From assembly GCA_020161855.1 (NCBI GenBank), contig JAIUNJ010000003.1, positions 186,001 through 250,000 on the forward strand: 64,000 bases of DNA. Reading direction: 5' to 3'. The notes under the pieces are model-generated. The model was not told the origin of the DNA and searched no databases. It saw only the letters and a list, made by a program, of their open reading frames with translations. Shown here in pieces: positions 8,989-17,945 of this stretch. This stretch comes from Pseudomonadota bacterium. Lineage in GTDB: Bacteria; Pseudomonadota; Alphaproteobacteria; Rhizobiales; Aestuariivirgaceae. Every line of letters begins with the position of its first letter. Position 1 is the stretch's first letter. The position numbers and the translations under genes were made by a program.

Positions 8989-10635
8989 GTGGATTACAAC
9001 GTGAAGCTCAAGAACCCCACTATTCTTCGTGAGAACGCATCCATCGGTAAACTCTCGGCGGAGCAAGATGACGATTTCCTTGCTGATGCGTTCATCTACC
9101 ATCCAATGTTTAGCACGCTAACCGACAAGAACTCGCCCACAATGATTTTGCTCGGGAGGACGGGGAGCGGGAAGACTGCGCTGCTGCGCAGAATAGAAAT
9201 GAAGAACGATCGTGTGAAAACGATTGATCTGGTCGATCTTATGATGGATCACGTCTCCAATTCTGACGTCATCAGATTTCTGTCAGCCTTGGGAATTGAT
9301 CTCGACTTGTTTTTCCAAACGCTATGGAAGCATTTGCTTTGTCTTGAATTCATTCGGCTTCGCTTCAAAGTTGAGAACGAGCAAGACTCTGGGACGTTTG
9401 TTGAGCGGGTCTTTCAAAAATTCCTTGGTGACGGAAAGCGGAAGCGCGCCATTGAATATCTGAAGAAGTGGGAAGGGAAGTTTTGGATCACGGCAGATGA
9501 GAACATCAAGGAGATCACCAGACAACTGGAGACAAAGGTGTCTGCCGATCTTGGAGTAGAAGTTGATAAATTTCGCACCCGGGCTGGGTATGAAAGAACT
9601 CTAAGTGCAGAGAAGAAATCGGAGGTCATAGGCCGCGCAAAGAAGTTCGTTAATTCCGAGCAGATCGCTGACCTGAGTTCAGTGATGGATATGCTCGGGG
9701 AACTAAACAGTGATAGCGGCTATCGATGTTTCTTGTTGATTGATCGCATTGACGAGAAGTGGGTAGATGAGTCGCTTCGGTTTAAATTGGTGAGGGCTCT
9801 GATTGAGTCTTTGCGGAGTTTTAGGAAGATTGACAATCTTCGAATAATAGTTGCGCTAAGGACAGACGTCTACGAGAGAGTCATAGTCGAAAGTGATGAT
9901 GTAGGCTTTCAGCGAGAAAAGTACGAAGATTATACCGCAAAGCTGGAATGGGATGCAAAGCAACTCCACGATCTAGTGGATAGTCGAATTCGTTCACTGT
10001 ATAGGCGTAAGTATACAAAGCAGGATGTTGACTTTGGAGATTTGTTTTCCCTGAAGGTCGGAGGTGTGGAGCCGCTGACTTACATTTTGGAGCGGACGTT
10101 GTTTCGTCCACGCGACATGGTCTCTTTCGTAAATGAATGCCTGCTGCAGGCCGTTGGTCAGAGCGACATTGCACCAAAGCATATCAAGGCGGCGGAGGCG
10201 GAGTTTTCGAGGAAGCGACTTGAGGCCCTGTATGATGAATGGAGATCGACGTATCCCAGTTTAGAAACTGTGATAAAACTTTTGCGACGAGACAAAGAGA
10301 TTTTTGCTGTCGAAGATTTGTTTAGGCGAGACTCGTTTCAGGAAACTGTTTTGGCAGTAGGAACGAGAGACGATTGGAAGATTGACCCACTGTTTAGCGT
10401 TTGCCGAGCCTACGTCGAGGACAATGCAACACGCAATCTGAATGAAGTAGGCTTCGCTATCGTGGAAAAGATGTATCGTATCGGCGTGTTTGGAGTGAAG
10501 CTGCATCCTGATCGCCGCTATGAGTTTTCGCATCTGGACAACCCTATTCTCCCGAGCGGTCAACTAACCGTCGATACAAAGGTTAGAATTCACCCGATGC
10601 TACACAGGGCGCTGGGAATCGGAGCCCAAGTTTAG
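8989..10635 (+). CDS. P-loop ATPase, Sll1717/FunZ-like, in an AT-rich insert
   Basis: 548 residues with a GTG start. Walker A is GRTGSGKTALLRRIE (residues 55-69) and the Walker B-like segment is CFLLIDRIDEKW (near residue 250). A downstream sensor-like stretch IIVALRTDVYERVI and a C-terminal winged-helix-like region follow. This layout matches orphan STAND/KAP-like ATPases annotated as the Sll1717 (FunZ) family, several of which are found near defence genes; that functional link is not proven here. GC content and codon use are far below the surrounding genes, pointing to horizontal transfer. No partner gene other than the start-less fragment is present. Confidence 0.7.
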   Translation: MDYNVKLKNPTILRENASIGKLSAEQDDDFLADAFIYHPMFSTLTDKNSPTMILLGRTGSGKTALLRRIEMKNDRVKTIDLVDLMMDHVSNSDVIRFLSALGIDLDLFFQTLWKHLLCLEFIRLRFKVENEQDSGTFVERVFQKFLGDGKRKRAIEYLKKWEGKFWITADENIKEITRQLETKVSADLGVEVDKFRTRAGYERTLSAEKKSEVIGRAKKFVNSEQIADLSSVMDMLGELNSDSGYRCFLLIDRIDEKWVDESLRFKLVRALIESLRSFRKIDNLRIIVALRTDVYERVIVESDDVGFQREKYEDYTAKLEWDAKQLHDLVDSRIRSLYRRKYTKQDVDFGDLFSLKVGGVEPLTYILERTLFRPRDMVSFVNECLLQAVGQSDIAPKHIKAAEAEFSRKRLEALYDEWRSTYPSLETVIKLLRRDKEIFAVEDLFRRDSFQETVLAVGTRDDWKIDPLFSVCRAYVEDNATRNLNEVGFAIVEKMYRIGVFGVKLHPDRRYEFSHLDNPILPSGQLTVDTKVRIHPMLHRALGIGAQV

Positions 10636-10873
10636 GATGTTCGGTCTGGGCACCCTAAGATCCCCCTTCGGCATCGAAGTTTCGGTGAGCTACGGCAAAA
10701 TTTCTAAGTCAGTTATATGACATGCCGTCATCGCACCGTCTCGCAATGACGCCTCAACGGCCTCCTAAATAGCCACATGGATGAGAGCGGCGTTCCGGCA
10801 CAGTTTATAGCGTAACGAAGGTCGGCCAGAAGTAAAACTGAAGCTCCATAGTGCGCGGGTTGACCAGGTTTGC
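10636..10873. other. Intergenic tail of the AT-rich insert
   Basis: 238 bases between the ATPase stop and the next gene on the opposite strand. Composition returns gradually to the local norm. No ORF, strong hairpin or obvious direct repeat matching the 8630 boundary was found by eye. Confidence 0.3.
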
Positions 10874-11230
10874 TTACCTCGGCGTCAGGATTTCCGTTCC
10901 CGCGCCATTGGCATTCGCCACCGTCCACATGCCTGAGAGCGTGCCGTTCGCTTCCAGCCGGTAGATCACGAGGCCTGTTGCCCCCTCGCCCACATAGGCT
11001 GCGGCGAAACTGTCGCCATTGCGCATGCAGATGCCCTGGAAGGTCTGCGGGCCGGTTTTCCAGGTGATGGTGCAGGTGGTCTGCGATGTCGGCGTGATCA
11101 CCGCCGTGCCGCCATAGGGCGCGCCGTTGAGGCCCGTGCCCGTTACGTCATAGTTGCCGCCGATGGATTGCGCGGCGGCGGCACCACTTGCCGCCACGGC
11201 AAGCCCCAAGGCCAGAAGAATTGCTTTCAT
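10874..11230 (-). CDS. Small secreted protein of unknown function
   Basis: 118 residues with a clear Sec signal peptide (MKAILLALGLAVAASGAAAAQ, cleavage after AAA or AQ). The mature part (about 97 residues) is rich in Gly and Thr, has two Cys that could form a disulfide (in TTCTITW and GICMRNG), and reads like a short beta-sandwich: NYDVTGTGLNG, LSGMWTVANANG. Periplasmic or exported. Similar small proteins are common hypothetical proteins in Hyphomicrobiales. Confidence 0.65.
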   Translation of the reverse strand: MKAILLALGLAVAASGAAAAQSIGGNYDVTGTGLNGAPYGGTAVITPTSQTTCTITWKTGPQTFQGICMRNGDSFAAAYVGEGATGLVIYRLEANGTLSGMWTVANANGAGTEILTPR

Positions 11231-11371
11231 GGATGTTCCCCGTCTCAGCCCCCGGGGGAAAGCTAGATCAGGCGGCGCGCCCGCGCAATCGCAGGCCCTG
11301 CCCGGCGCGGTCTTTCATGGCGCAACTTTCCTCTCGCAAATCGTTCCAATCTGCTCGGTCCGTTGCGCGCC

Positions 11372-12250
11372 TTACATCGCCGGCGTCTTGACCTTGTGGA
11401 TGGCGCAGGCGGCGCGCACCGTGTTGTAGAGCAGGCAGGCGATCGTCATGGGGCCGACGCCGCCCGGCACCGGCGTGATGGCGCCCGCCACTTTCTCGCA
11501 GGAGGCGAAATCGCAATCGCCCACCAGGATATTCTTGCCGTCGCGCGCGATGCGGTTGATGCCGACATCGATCACCGTCGCGCCCGGCTTGATCCAGTCG
11601 CCCTTCACCATTTCCGGGCGGCCCACGGCGGCGATCACGAGATCGGCCTGGCGCACGATGCCGGGCAGGTCCTTCGACTTCGAGTGCGCGATGGTGACGG
11701 TGCAGTTCTCGGCCAGCAGCAGCTGGGCCACCGGCTTGCCGACGATGTTCGAACGGCCGATCACCACGGCATTGAGCCCGTCGAGCTTGCCCAGCACATC
11801 CTTCGCCAGCATCACGCAGCCCGTGGGCGTGCAGGCCACAAGCGCCTCCTGCCCGGTGGAGAGGCGGCCCACATTGACCACGTGGAAGCCGTCCACATCC
11901 TTGTCCGGGTTGATGGCGTTGAGCACCTTGGCCGAGTCGATGTGCTTTGGCAGTGGCATCTGCACGAGAATGCCGTGCACGACGGGATCGTTGTTGAGCC
12001 GACCGACAAGCGCCAGAAGATCAGCCTCGGCGGTTTCGGCGGGGAGCTTGTGCTCCCACGAATTCATGCCGACCTCGACCGTCTGCTTGGCCTTGTTGGC
12101 CACATAGACCTTCGAGGCCGGGTCCTCGCCCACCAGCACCACGGCGAGACCGGGCGTCAGGCCATGCTCCTTCTTCAGGCCGGCCACCGCCGCAGCGATG
12201 CGGGCGCGCAGGCCTTCGGCATAGGCTTTTCCGTCGATGAGCTTGGCCAT
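11372..12250 (-). CDS. folD: Methylenetetrahydrofolate dehydrogenase/cyclohydrolase
   Basis: 292 residues, full length. Seen: the catalytic-Lys segment [11 protein letters not shown], the QMPLPKHID loop, the NADP-binding [14 protein letters not shown] and the C-terminal VPGGVGPMT motif. It interconverts 5,10-methylene- and 10-formyl-tetrahydrofolate. It lies 73 bases downstream of fhs on the same strand, so the two together form the C1 branch between formate and methylene-THF. The start at 12250 ([10 protein letters not shown]) is where family members begin. Confidence 0.95.
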   Translation of the reverse strand: MAKLIDGKAYAEGLRARIAAAVAGLKKEHGLTPGLAVVLVGEDPASKVYVANKAKQTVEVGMNSWEHKLPAETAEADLLALVGRLNNDPVVHGILVQMPLPKHIDSAKVLNAINPDKDVDGFHVVNVGRLSTGQEALVACTPTGCVMLAKDVLGKLDGLNAVVIGRSNIVGKPVAQLLLAENCTVTIAHSKSKDLPGIVRQADLVIAAVGRPEMVKGDWIKPGATVIDVGINRIARDGKNILVGDCDFASCEKVAGAITPVPGGVGPMTIACLLYNTVRAACAIHKVKTPAM

Positions 12251-12264
12251 TGTATTTTCCCTTT

Positions 12265-12315
12265 CCTCTCCGGCCCGCCGGGCGGCGGTCCACCTCCCCC
12301 GCAGGCGAGGGAGGA
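12265..12315. repeat. Palindromic interspersed repeat (Rhizobiales CCTCCC-type)
   Basis: The fhs-folD gap is almost entirely filled by a GC-rich palindromic unit whose minus-strand text contains CCTCCCTCGCCTGCGGGGGA followed by a second GCCGCC/GGCGGG stem. Very similar sequences are scattered through many Hyphomicrobiales genomes and give the recognisable translated text [16 protein letters not shown]. It may modulate message stability between the two genes. Confidence 0.6.
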
Positions 12316-12323
12316 AAGACGTA

Positions 12324-14000
12324 TCAGAACAGGCCTTCGATCTGGCCCGATGCATCGAGGCCGATCACCTCGGCGCTCGGCACCTTGGGGAGGCCCGGCA
12401 TGGTCATGATGTCACCGCAGATGACCACGATGAACTCCGCACCCGCCGAAAGCCTGACCTCGCGGATCGGCACCACGTGGTTCACGGGCGCGCCCTTGAG
12501 GTTCGGGTCGGTCGAGAAGGAATACTGCGTCTTGGCCATGCAGATGGGGAACTTGCTGTAGCCCTGGGCTTCCCAGGCCTTGAGCTGGTCGCGCACGCTC
12601 TTGTCGGCAACGATGTCATCGGCGCGGTAGATCTCGCGGGCGATGGTCTTCACCTTGTCCCACAGCGAAATCTCGTCGCCATAGATCGGCTTGAACTGGG
12701 CCGCACCCTTCTCGGCCAGCGCCGCCACATGGGTGGCCAGCGCCTCGGTGCCCCTGGAGCCTTCGGCCCAGTGCGTGCACTTGAAGGCTTCCACGCCGTG
12801 CTCCTTGCAGAAGGCGCGGATCACTTCGACTTCCGCATCGGTGTCGGAGATGAAATGGTTGATGGCGACGGCAATCGGCACGCCGAACTTCTTCACGTTC
12901 TCGATGTGGCGGCCGAGATTGGCGCAACCCTTCTTCAGGGCCTCGACGTTTTCCTTCTTGAGTTCATCCTTGGCGACACCGCCATGCATCTTGAGGGCGC
13001 GCACCGTGGCCACGATCACTGTGGCGGAGGGCTGCAGCCCGGCCTTGCGGCACTTGATGTCAAAGAACTTCTCGGCGCCGAGGTCAGCGCCGAAGCCTGC
13101 TTCCGTCACCACGAAATCGGCGAGCTTGAGGGCCGTCTTGGTGGCCATCACCGAGTTGCAGCCATGGGCGATGTTGGCGAAGGGGCCGCCATGCACGAAG
13201 GCGGCGTTATTCTCGAGCGTCTGCACCAGGTTCGGCATCAGCGCATCCTTGAGCAGCACCACCATGGCGCCCGGCGCCTTCAGGTCGCGGGCATAGACCG
13301 GGCTCTTGTCCTTCTTGTAGGCGACGACGATCTGGCCGATGCGGCGCTCGAGGTCGGCAATCGAGGTCGAGAGGCAGAGGATCGCCATGATCTCGGAAGC
13401 GACGGTGATGTCGAAGCCCGCCTCGCGCGGATAGCCGTTGGCAACGCCACCGAGCGAACAGACAATCTCGCGGAGCGCGCGGTCGTTCATGTCCATGACG
13501 CGGCGCCAGGCCACGCGGCGCGTGTCGATGCCGAGCTCATTGCCCCAGTAGATGTGGTTGTCGATCATGGCCGAGAGCAGGTTGTGCGCGGCCGTGATGG
13601 CGTGAAAGTCGCCGGTGAAATGCAGGTTGATGTCTTCCATCGGCACGATCTGGGCGTAGCCGCCACCCGCCGCACCGCCCTTCATGCCGAAGCAGGGGCC
13701 GAGCGAGGGTTCGCGCAGCGCCACGATGGCCTTCTTGCCGATGCGGTTGAGGCCATCGCCGAGGCCCACTGTCGTCGTCGTCTTGCCTTCGCCGGCCGGC
13801 GTCGGGTTGATCGCGGTCACCAGGACAAGCTTGCCGTCCTTCTTGGCGGAAAGGCCGTCGATGTAGCCGAGCGACACCTTGGCCTTGGTGTGGCCATAGG
13901 GAATGAGATCGTCATGCGGAATGCCCAGTTTCTTGCCGATTTCCATGATCGGCTTCATCTTGGCCTCGCGGGCGATTTCAATGTCGGACTTGACGGTCAT
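12324..14000 (-). CDS. fhs: Formate-tetrahydrofolate ligase
   Basis: 558 residues, full length. The P-loop [19 protein letters not shown] is near residue 70, with [21 protein letters not shown], the DMNDRALR segment and the C-terminal [16 protein letters not shown] all present. It activates formate with ATP to 10-formyl-THF in the cytoplasm. It is upstream of folD on the same strand, consistent with formate assimilation or purine and C1 supply. No regulator is adjacent. Confidence 0.96.
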   Translation of the reverse strand: MTVKSDIEIAREAKMKPIMEIGKKLGIPHDDLIPYGHTKAKVSLGYIDGLSAKKDGKLVLVTAINPTPAGEGKTTTTVGLGDGLNRIGKKAIVALREPSLGPCFGMKGGAAGGGYAQIVPMEDINLHFTGDFHAITAAHNLLSAMIDNHIYWGNELGIDTRRVAWRRVMDMNDRALREIVCSLGGVANGYPREAGFDITVASEIMAILCLSTSIADLERRIGQIVVAYKKDKSPVYARDLKAPGAMVVLLKDALMPNLVQTLENNAAFVHGGPFANIAHGCNSVMATKTALKLADFVVTEAGFGADLGAEKFFDIKCRKAGLQPSATVIVATVRALKMHGGVAKDELKKENVEALKKGCANLGRHIENVKKFGVPIAVAINHFISDTDAEVEVIRAFCKEHGVEAFKCTHWAEGSRGTEALATHVAALAEKGAAQFKPIYGDEISLWDKVKTIAREIYRADDIVADKSVRDQLKAWEAQGYSKFPICMAKTQYSFSTDPNLKGAPVNHVVPIREVRLSAGAEFIVVICGDIMTMPGLPKVPSAEVIGLDASGQIEGLF

Positions 14001-14194
14001 GGACGGCGTTCCTCTGAATTAAAATAGTTTCCTGTAAAGAAATACCCGATCCCCTGGCAGGGTCCAGCAAAAAGCGTTTGCCGCATGTCCCTGCCCGGCC
14101 GAGGGAAGGCCACTCCATAGTGGCATTGCGTGACAAAAGCGGCTGCGTTTTCGCCATGGCACCGGTCAACTGCGACACGCAGGAGGATGCCCGG

Positions 14195-14995
14195 TCAATC
14201 GCCGGAGAGCCAGTCGCTCCGCTTCTGCATCTCCGGCCTGAAATAGGCGATCGCGCGGCCTTCCGGCGGCGCCATAGCACCATCCCGCCAGGGCGCCACG
14301 CCATGCAGGGCATGACGATGCACGAGATAGGCCTCGCCGGGCCGGGCCTGCAGCACAATCCGCGGACAGGCCTCGAAGGCGCGTTTGCGCGCCGCCTGAT
14401 AGGCCTCCGTCAGTTCAACCTCGCCCCAACGCTCCGGGGGCAATCCGGCAAGCGCCGTGCGGAACATCGCGGTTATGATGTGGTGCGAGCCTTCCCAGAC
14501 GGTGAACGGTGCCGCACCTTCACCCACCTCGGTCAGGGGAAGGCCGACAATGAAATGATGAAACTCGCGCAAGTGCCTCCGCTTGGCCGGCCCTTCGCCG
14601 TGAAGGCCATCGACATGGGCCGCATCCCGGTTCCGGCGAAAAGCATGGGCAGAGGCTGACTCGTCCTCATCCTGCTTCGGATAGCCCGGGAAGCAGACGG
14701 AGAGCTGCGCCCGGTGCCAGGGCCCCTCAAAGCCCAGTTGCTGCTGCAGAAAGGAAATGACGCCTCCCGCCAGCGCCCGCCCGCCGGGCAAGGCGCCGCG
14801 CCCGTCATTCGGCAGGGCATCAACCCCGGCAAACCATGTGCCCTGATGGCGGTGCCAGTGGGCATAGGCCGGATCTGCGAGAGCCGCAGGGACAAGGCGC
14901 GCTGCATGCGCCGCCCATGCTGCAACTTGCACATCGCTTGCGAAGTGGGCGTAGCCCTTTGCGGCAATATCCTGCCGCGCCGCCGCGAAACTCAC
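14195..14995 (-). CDS. Phytanoyl-CoA dioxygenase (PhyH)-like protein
   Basis: 266 residues with the Fe(II)/2-oxoglutarate facial triad visible as H-x-D in AAHVDGLHGEG and a distal His in YLVHRHALHGVAPW, followed by an Arg (EGRAIAYFRPEM) suited to bind 2-oxoglutarate. SQLSVCFPGYPKQ-like and FTVWEGSHHI segments fit the double-stranded beta-helix core. These enzymes hydroxylate small or lipid-like substrates; the substrate is unknown. It ends about 190 bases from the fhs start and is transcribed on the same strand, without clear coupling. Confidence 0.72.
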   Translation of the reverse strand: MSFAAARQDIAAKGYAHFASDVQVAAWAAHAARLVPAALADPAYAHWHRHQGTWFAGVDALPNDGRGALPGGRALAGGVISFLQQQLGFEGPWHRAQLSVCFPGYPKQDEDESASAHAFRRNRDAAHVDGLHGEGPAKRRHLREFHHFIVGLPLTEVGEGAAPFTVWEGSHHIITAMFRTALAGLPPERWGEVELTEAYQAARKRAFEACPRIVLQARPGEAYLVHRHALHGVAPWRDGAMAPPEGRAIAYFRPEMQKRSDWLSGD

Positions 14996-15016
14996 GGCGC
15001 TTCGTCTCTACAGCGA

Positions 15017-16423
15017 TCAGAAGCGCCAGGAAATGACCGAGCGGATGCTCTGCGCGTTGACGCTGTCCTCAAGGATCCCATCGATGATGTCTTCAGCATC
15101 ATAGTTCGTATAGCGATACTCGGTCTTCCAGGAGAGATTGTCACGCAACATCACTTCGACACCGCCACCAAACGTGAGACCACCCACGGAGCGCGTCTCA
15201 GAGAGCCCATCTTGCGGTGAGTCGTTGCTGTTGACCGATACGTCGAGATCAAAACGGGTCTGGGTATAGCCGGCAAGACCATACCAGAGCACATCCGGGC
15301 CGGTGAGCAGACCGAGGCGTGCCAGGGCATCAAAGCTGCGGCTGGCCTTCAGCGTCGCATCGACATCCAGGCCGCCTGCATCTTCCGTCGTTTCAAGCCC
15401 GCCTTCGGACTTCACACCCGAGTAGGTGAAGCTTGCCAATGCGCCGACAACGATGCGGTCACCGATCAGATGATCAAGGCCGACTTCAAAGGAAGCCAGC
15501 GCGCCATCCGCACCAATGCCGGAGCCTTGCGCGCTCAGATCGTCGATGCCCAGATCGAGTTCGTGGTTGAGCATGCCATAGCCGAGGCCGACACCGGCAT
15601 TGACGCTGTTCCACTTGTCCTGGCTGCCGTCCAGCACGGCCGCCTTCACGCCCGGCCGGTAGGAAATCACGGCCCGGATCGTCTGGGTCGCCGACATGGC
15701 ATCGAGAGTCGCGTTCACGTGGGTGTCACCATCGACGTCCTGGTCAAAGACCGCAAGGTTCTCGTCGCGGCCAAGCGTCATGCGATGCTCGAACTTCAGC
15801 GTCACATTGTCTGCAATCACATTCTCGACGCCACCGCCAATGGTCACGCCATAGGCGGAGAATCCGTCTTCGAAGCCCGCCACAGTGTCGTCGATCAAGG
15901 GAAGATCGAGCAGCTCCAGCCCATCGGTGTCAGCGTCAAAGCGGGAGCGTGTAAGGCCGGCCGTCAGATAGAGCAGTGTTGCATCATTCACGAGGTAGCC
16001 GGCGCGGCCCAGCACACTGAAGGAATGGGCGTTCCGCAGATAGCCATTGATGTGCTCGCCAGGACCGCTGCCGCGGACATCCACATTCGTTTCCATCCCG
16101 GAAAGCGTGAAATCAGCCTGAATGCCGAAAAGCCAGCCGCCTTCCGTGGCGAAGTCGTAGCCGGCCTCGAGGGTGACAAGCCCACCCTGCCCGCCAAGCC
16201 CGCGGGCCGTCGCATCTGCCAAAAAGCCGTCCCCGCCGCTGCCATCGACCGCAACATCGAGATCAAGCTTGTGATTGAGCAGGCCATATCCAGCGCCTGC
16301 ACCGATATGCCAACCCGTCCAGTCTGAAACCGGCACGTTGGCATCGGCTGCCCAGCCGTCGGAGACACCCGCAAACGCCAGTAACGCCATGGTGGCCATG
16401 GTCGATTGAACAATCCGGTTCAT
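15017..16423 (-). CDS. Outer membrane protein with two tandem beta-barrel domains
   Basis: 468 residues from MNRIVQSTMATMALLAFAG, with a signal peptide ending near GWAADA. The mature protein is two copies of the same module. Copy 1 begins WTGWHIGAGAGYGLLNHKLDLD and ends TQTIRAVISYRP; copy 2 begins WNSVNAGVGLGYGMLNHELDL and ends AQSIRSVISWRF. The final Phe is the usual outer-membrane assembly signal. Each module of about 210-220 residues looks like an eight-stranded opacity/OmpA-like barrel, so the protein is either two linked barrels or one larger barrel. The start was chosen at the signal peptide. A perfect inverted repeat lies 45 bases upstream. Confidence 0.75.
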   Translation of the reverse strand: MNRIVQSTMATMALLAFAGVSDGWAADANVPVSDWTGWHIGAGAGYGLLNHKLDLDVAVDGSGGDGFLADATARGLGGQGGLVTLEAGYDFATEGGWLFGIQADFTLSGMETNVDVRGSGPGEHINGYLRNAHSFSVLGRAGYLVNDATLLYLTAGLTRSRFDADTDGLELLDLPLIDDTVAGFEDGFSAYGVTIGGGVENVIADNVTLKFEHRMTLGRDENLAVFDQDVDGDTHVNATLDAMSATQTIRAVISYRPGVKAAVLDGSQDKWNSVNAGVGLGYGMLNHELDLGIDDLSAQGSGIGADGALASFEVGLDHLIGDRIVVGALASFTYSGVKSEGGLETTEDAGGLDVDATLKASRSFDALARLGLLTGPDVLWYGLAGYTQTRFDLDVSVNSNDSPQDGLSETRSVGGLTFGGGVEVMLRDNLSWKTEYRYTNYDAEDIIDGILEDSVNAQSIRSVISWRF

Positions 16424-16467
16424 GGAAGTGCGCCCCAAATCATCTTCAATCACAAGTAGATGAATTA

Positions 16468-16494
16468 TGGTTACCAATTTATTAAAGGTAACCA
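16468..16494. promoter_or_regulatory. Inverted repeat upstream of the tandem-barrel gene
   Basis: A perfect 8-bp inverted repeat, TGGTTACC-N11-GGTAACCA, lies 45 bases before the start codon. The spacer is entirely A/T and could hold a -10 element. A dimeric repressor or activator site is inferred. Confidence 0.45.
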
Positions 16495-16530
16495 ATATCT
16501 ACTTGGATGAGATTGGGAGACACCGCTGAC

Positions 16531-16574
16531 ATCGCGACCGCTCGCGATATCTCATGCTACTCGACATGAGTATC
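16531..16574. terminator. Two back-to-back hairpins after the ACP gene
   Basis: ATCGCGA-CCGC-TCGCGAT (perfect 7-bp stem) is followed by a CTCATG...CATGAG stem that extends to GATA...TATC with one bulge. They lie 77-120 bases beyond the ACP stop on its strand. There is no T run; the terminator role for the GNAT-P450-ACP operon is inferred. Confidence 0.35.
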
Positions 16575-16650
16575 ACGGCCCGGGGGCATGGCAGGACTGT
16601 GCATGTGCGCAGCGCACTTCGGATAGGACTGCGCCTCGCGCGAGACCTGA

Positions 16651-16917
16651 CTAATCCTGATCTTTATGCAGGAACTCAGCGAGCGCGTTGACCGTCGGAT
16701 TGTCGATCAATTCGGCAATGTCGATCTCACGACCCACAGCCTTCTCGACCAGCATGCAGAAATCGACAACCTTCATGCTGTCGATACCGAGACTGGCAAG
16801 CTCGACGTCGGATGCCGGATCGGCAAGCATCCCGGCAGCAGCCTTTGCATCAAGAGCCTCGATTTCGGCCAGTGAAGCCACAACAGCTTTCCGGACTTCC
16901 TCATACGCTAGCGCCAT
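16651..16917 (-). CDS. Stand-alone acyl carrier protein
   Basis: 88 residues with the phosphopantetheine site LGIDSMKVVDF (Ser47) and a typical helix III/IV segment DIAELIDNPTVNALAEFL. It overlaps the 3' end of the P450 gene by 10 bases, so the two are translated together. It is not the fatty-acid-synthesis AcpP (no fab context). The context suggests a carrier that presents an acyl or aminoacyl substrate to the adjacent P450 and GNAT enzyme. Confidence 0.85.
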   Translation of the reverse strand: MALAYEEVRKAVVASLAEIEALDAKAAAGMLADPASDVELASLGIDSMKVVDFCMLVEKAVGREIDIAELIDNPTVNALAEFLHKDQD

Positions 16918-17945
16918 AGCTCGACCTTCACTGACTTGTAGAGACAGACATACATTGATTTCCTGAGCTCGTAAGACACAATCCTGCCCTTGAGCTCGAG
17001 TTCATTTATCGCTTTCGCGAACTGAGTCCACAGCCTGAGTGTGATCTGCTTGCCGACACAGACGTGAGCCCCCGCACCAAAGATGGCCTGCTGGTGAACG
17101 TTCTCGTTTGAATAGCCCAGCGATTGCATCTGCAGCCGCACCGATGTTCCCGCCGGAAACTTGCCACCGTCGATCTCGAAATCGCTCTTTACGTAGCGGG
17201 ATGTCACAGGCACGCCCGTCTCGACAGGATAGTCCGGCAGCTTGATCGCGCGTGCCTCGCCGGCCTCATCTATGGCGGTGATGATGCTCTCGATGAGCAG
17301 CATGGTCAGTGAATCGATGCCGAAAGTCAGGCAGCAAAGCTTGTTGGCCAGTTCTTCACTGCTACCGCAGCGCGGCTTCAGGAATGCGAAGACATGTCCG
17401 AAGTCATCATTGATGCGTGCAAACTCGCTGGGCGACTTGCTTCCGGGGAAAACACCGGACAGTTCCCGATCCAGGAAATCGGGGGGCATATCCGCATCGA
17501 TCAGGACTGATCCAACCTTGAGAACAACGGGACGCACGACCTCCGCGAAAAGATCCACCGTGCTTCCGGCGAGCATGCGCGCAGCAGCGTCTCCGGCGAT
17601 TGAAGGTAATCCGGGTTCCAGGGCCTGAAGCCTGTTCGCGAGGTAGATCGCAAGCGACTTGCGTGCCTTGGCGTGGGCCTCGTTGTGCATCAGCACGGGC
17701 ATGAATTCCGAGGCCTCGCGCAAATGCTCCAGGCGGCGCCCGAGAACCCGCTCCGCACCGCCGACAAAATAGTTCCAGTCAGGCAGGCTGCTGTCTGGCC
17801 GCCGCAGGACATCCACGACAACCTGCGGCTCCGCAACCACTGTCGCCTTGATGATTCCATCCTCCCACCACACTTTGGGATCGAGGCTGGCAAAGGCGTC
17901 CCTCCGGTGACGGAGCTGGTGCAGCTTATGCGATTTGGGATTCAT
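16908..17945 (-). CDS. Divergent cytochrome P450
   Basis: 345 residues, shorter than the usual 390-420. The heme-ligand loop IFGAGAHVCVGKQI (Cys296) is canonical, the helix-C His/Arg pair appears in HNEAHAKARKSL, and the region before the heme loop (GGKFPAGTSVRLQMQSLGYSNE) fits. The K-helix ExxR motif is not intact: the expected place reads PVETGVPVTSR, and the oxygen-activating AGxxT of helix I is replaced by FGIDSLT. It starts at an ATG behind AGGAAGAGG. Overlaps with GNAT (20 bases) and ACP (10 bases) indicate one operon, and P450s in such settings often oxidise carrier-bound substrates. A ferredoxin-NADP reductase gene lies 3.6 kb away on the same strand. Confidence 0.75.
   Translation of the reverse strand: MNPKSHKLHQLRHRRDAFASLDPKVWWEDGIIKATVVAEPQVVVDVLRRPDSSLPDWNYFVGGAERVLGRRLEHLREASEFMPVLMHNEAHAKARKSLAIYLANRLQALEPGLPSIAGDAAARMLAGSTVDLFAEVVRPVVLKVGSVLIDADMPPDFLDRELSGVFPGSKSPSEFARINDDFGHVFAFLKPRCGSSEELANKLCCLTFGIDSLTMLLIESIITAIDEAGEARAIKLPDYPVETGVPVTSRYVKSDFEIDGGKFPAGTSVRLQMQSLGYSNENVHQQAIFGAGAHVCVGKQITLRLWTQFAKAINELELKGRIVSYELRKSMYVCLYKSVKVELWR

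Noticed and set aside
12265-12315. GC-rich palindrome between fhs and folD as a specific regulatory element
   Set aside because: The sequence matches a type of interspersed repeat common in Hyphomicrobiales, so I list it as a repeat rather than a dedicated control site.
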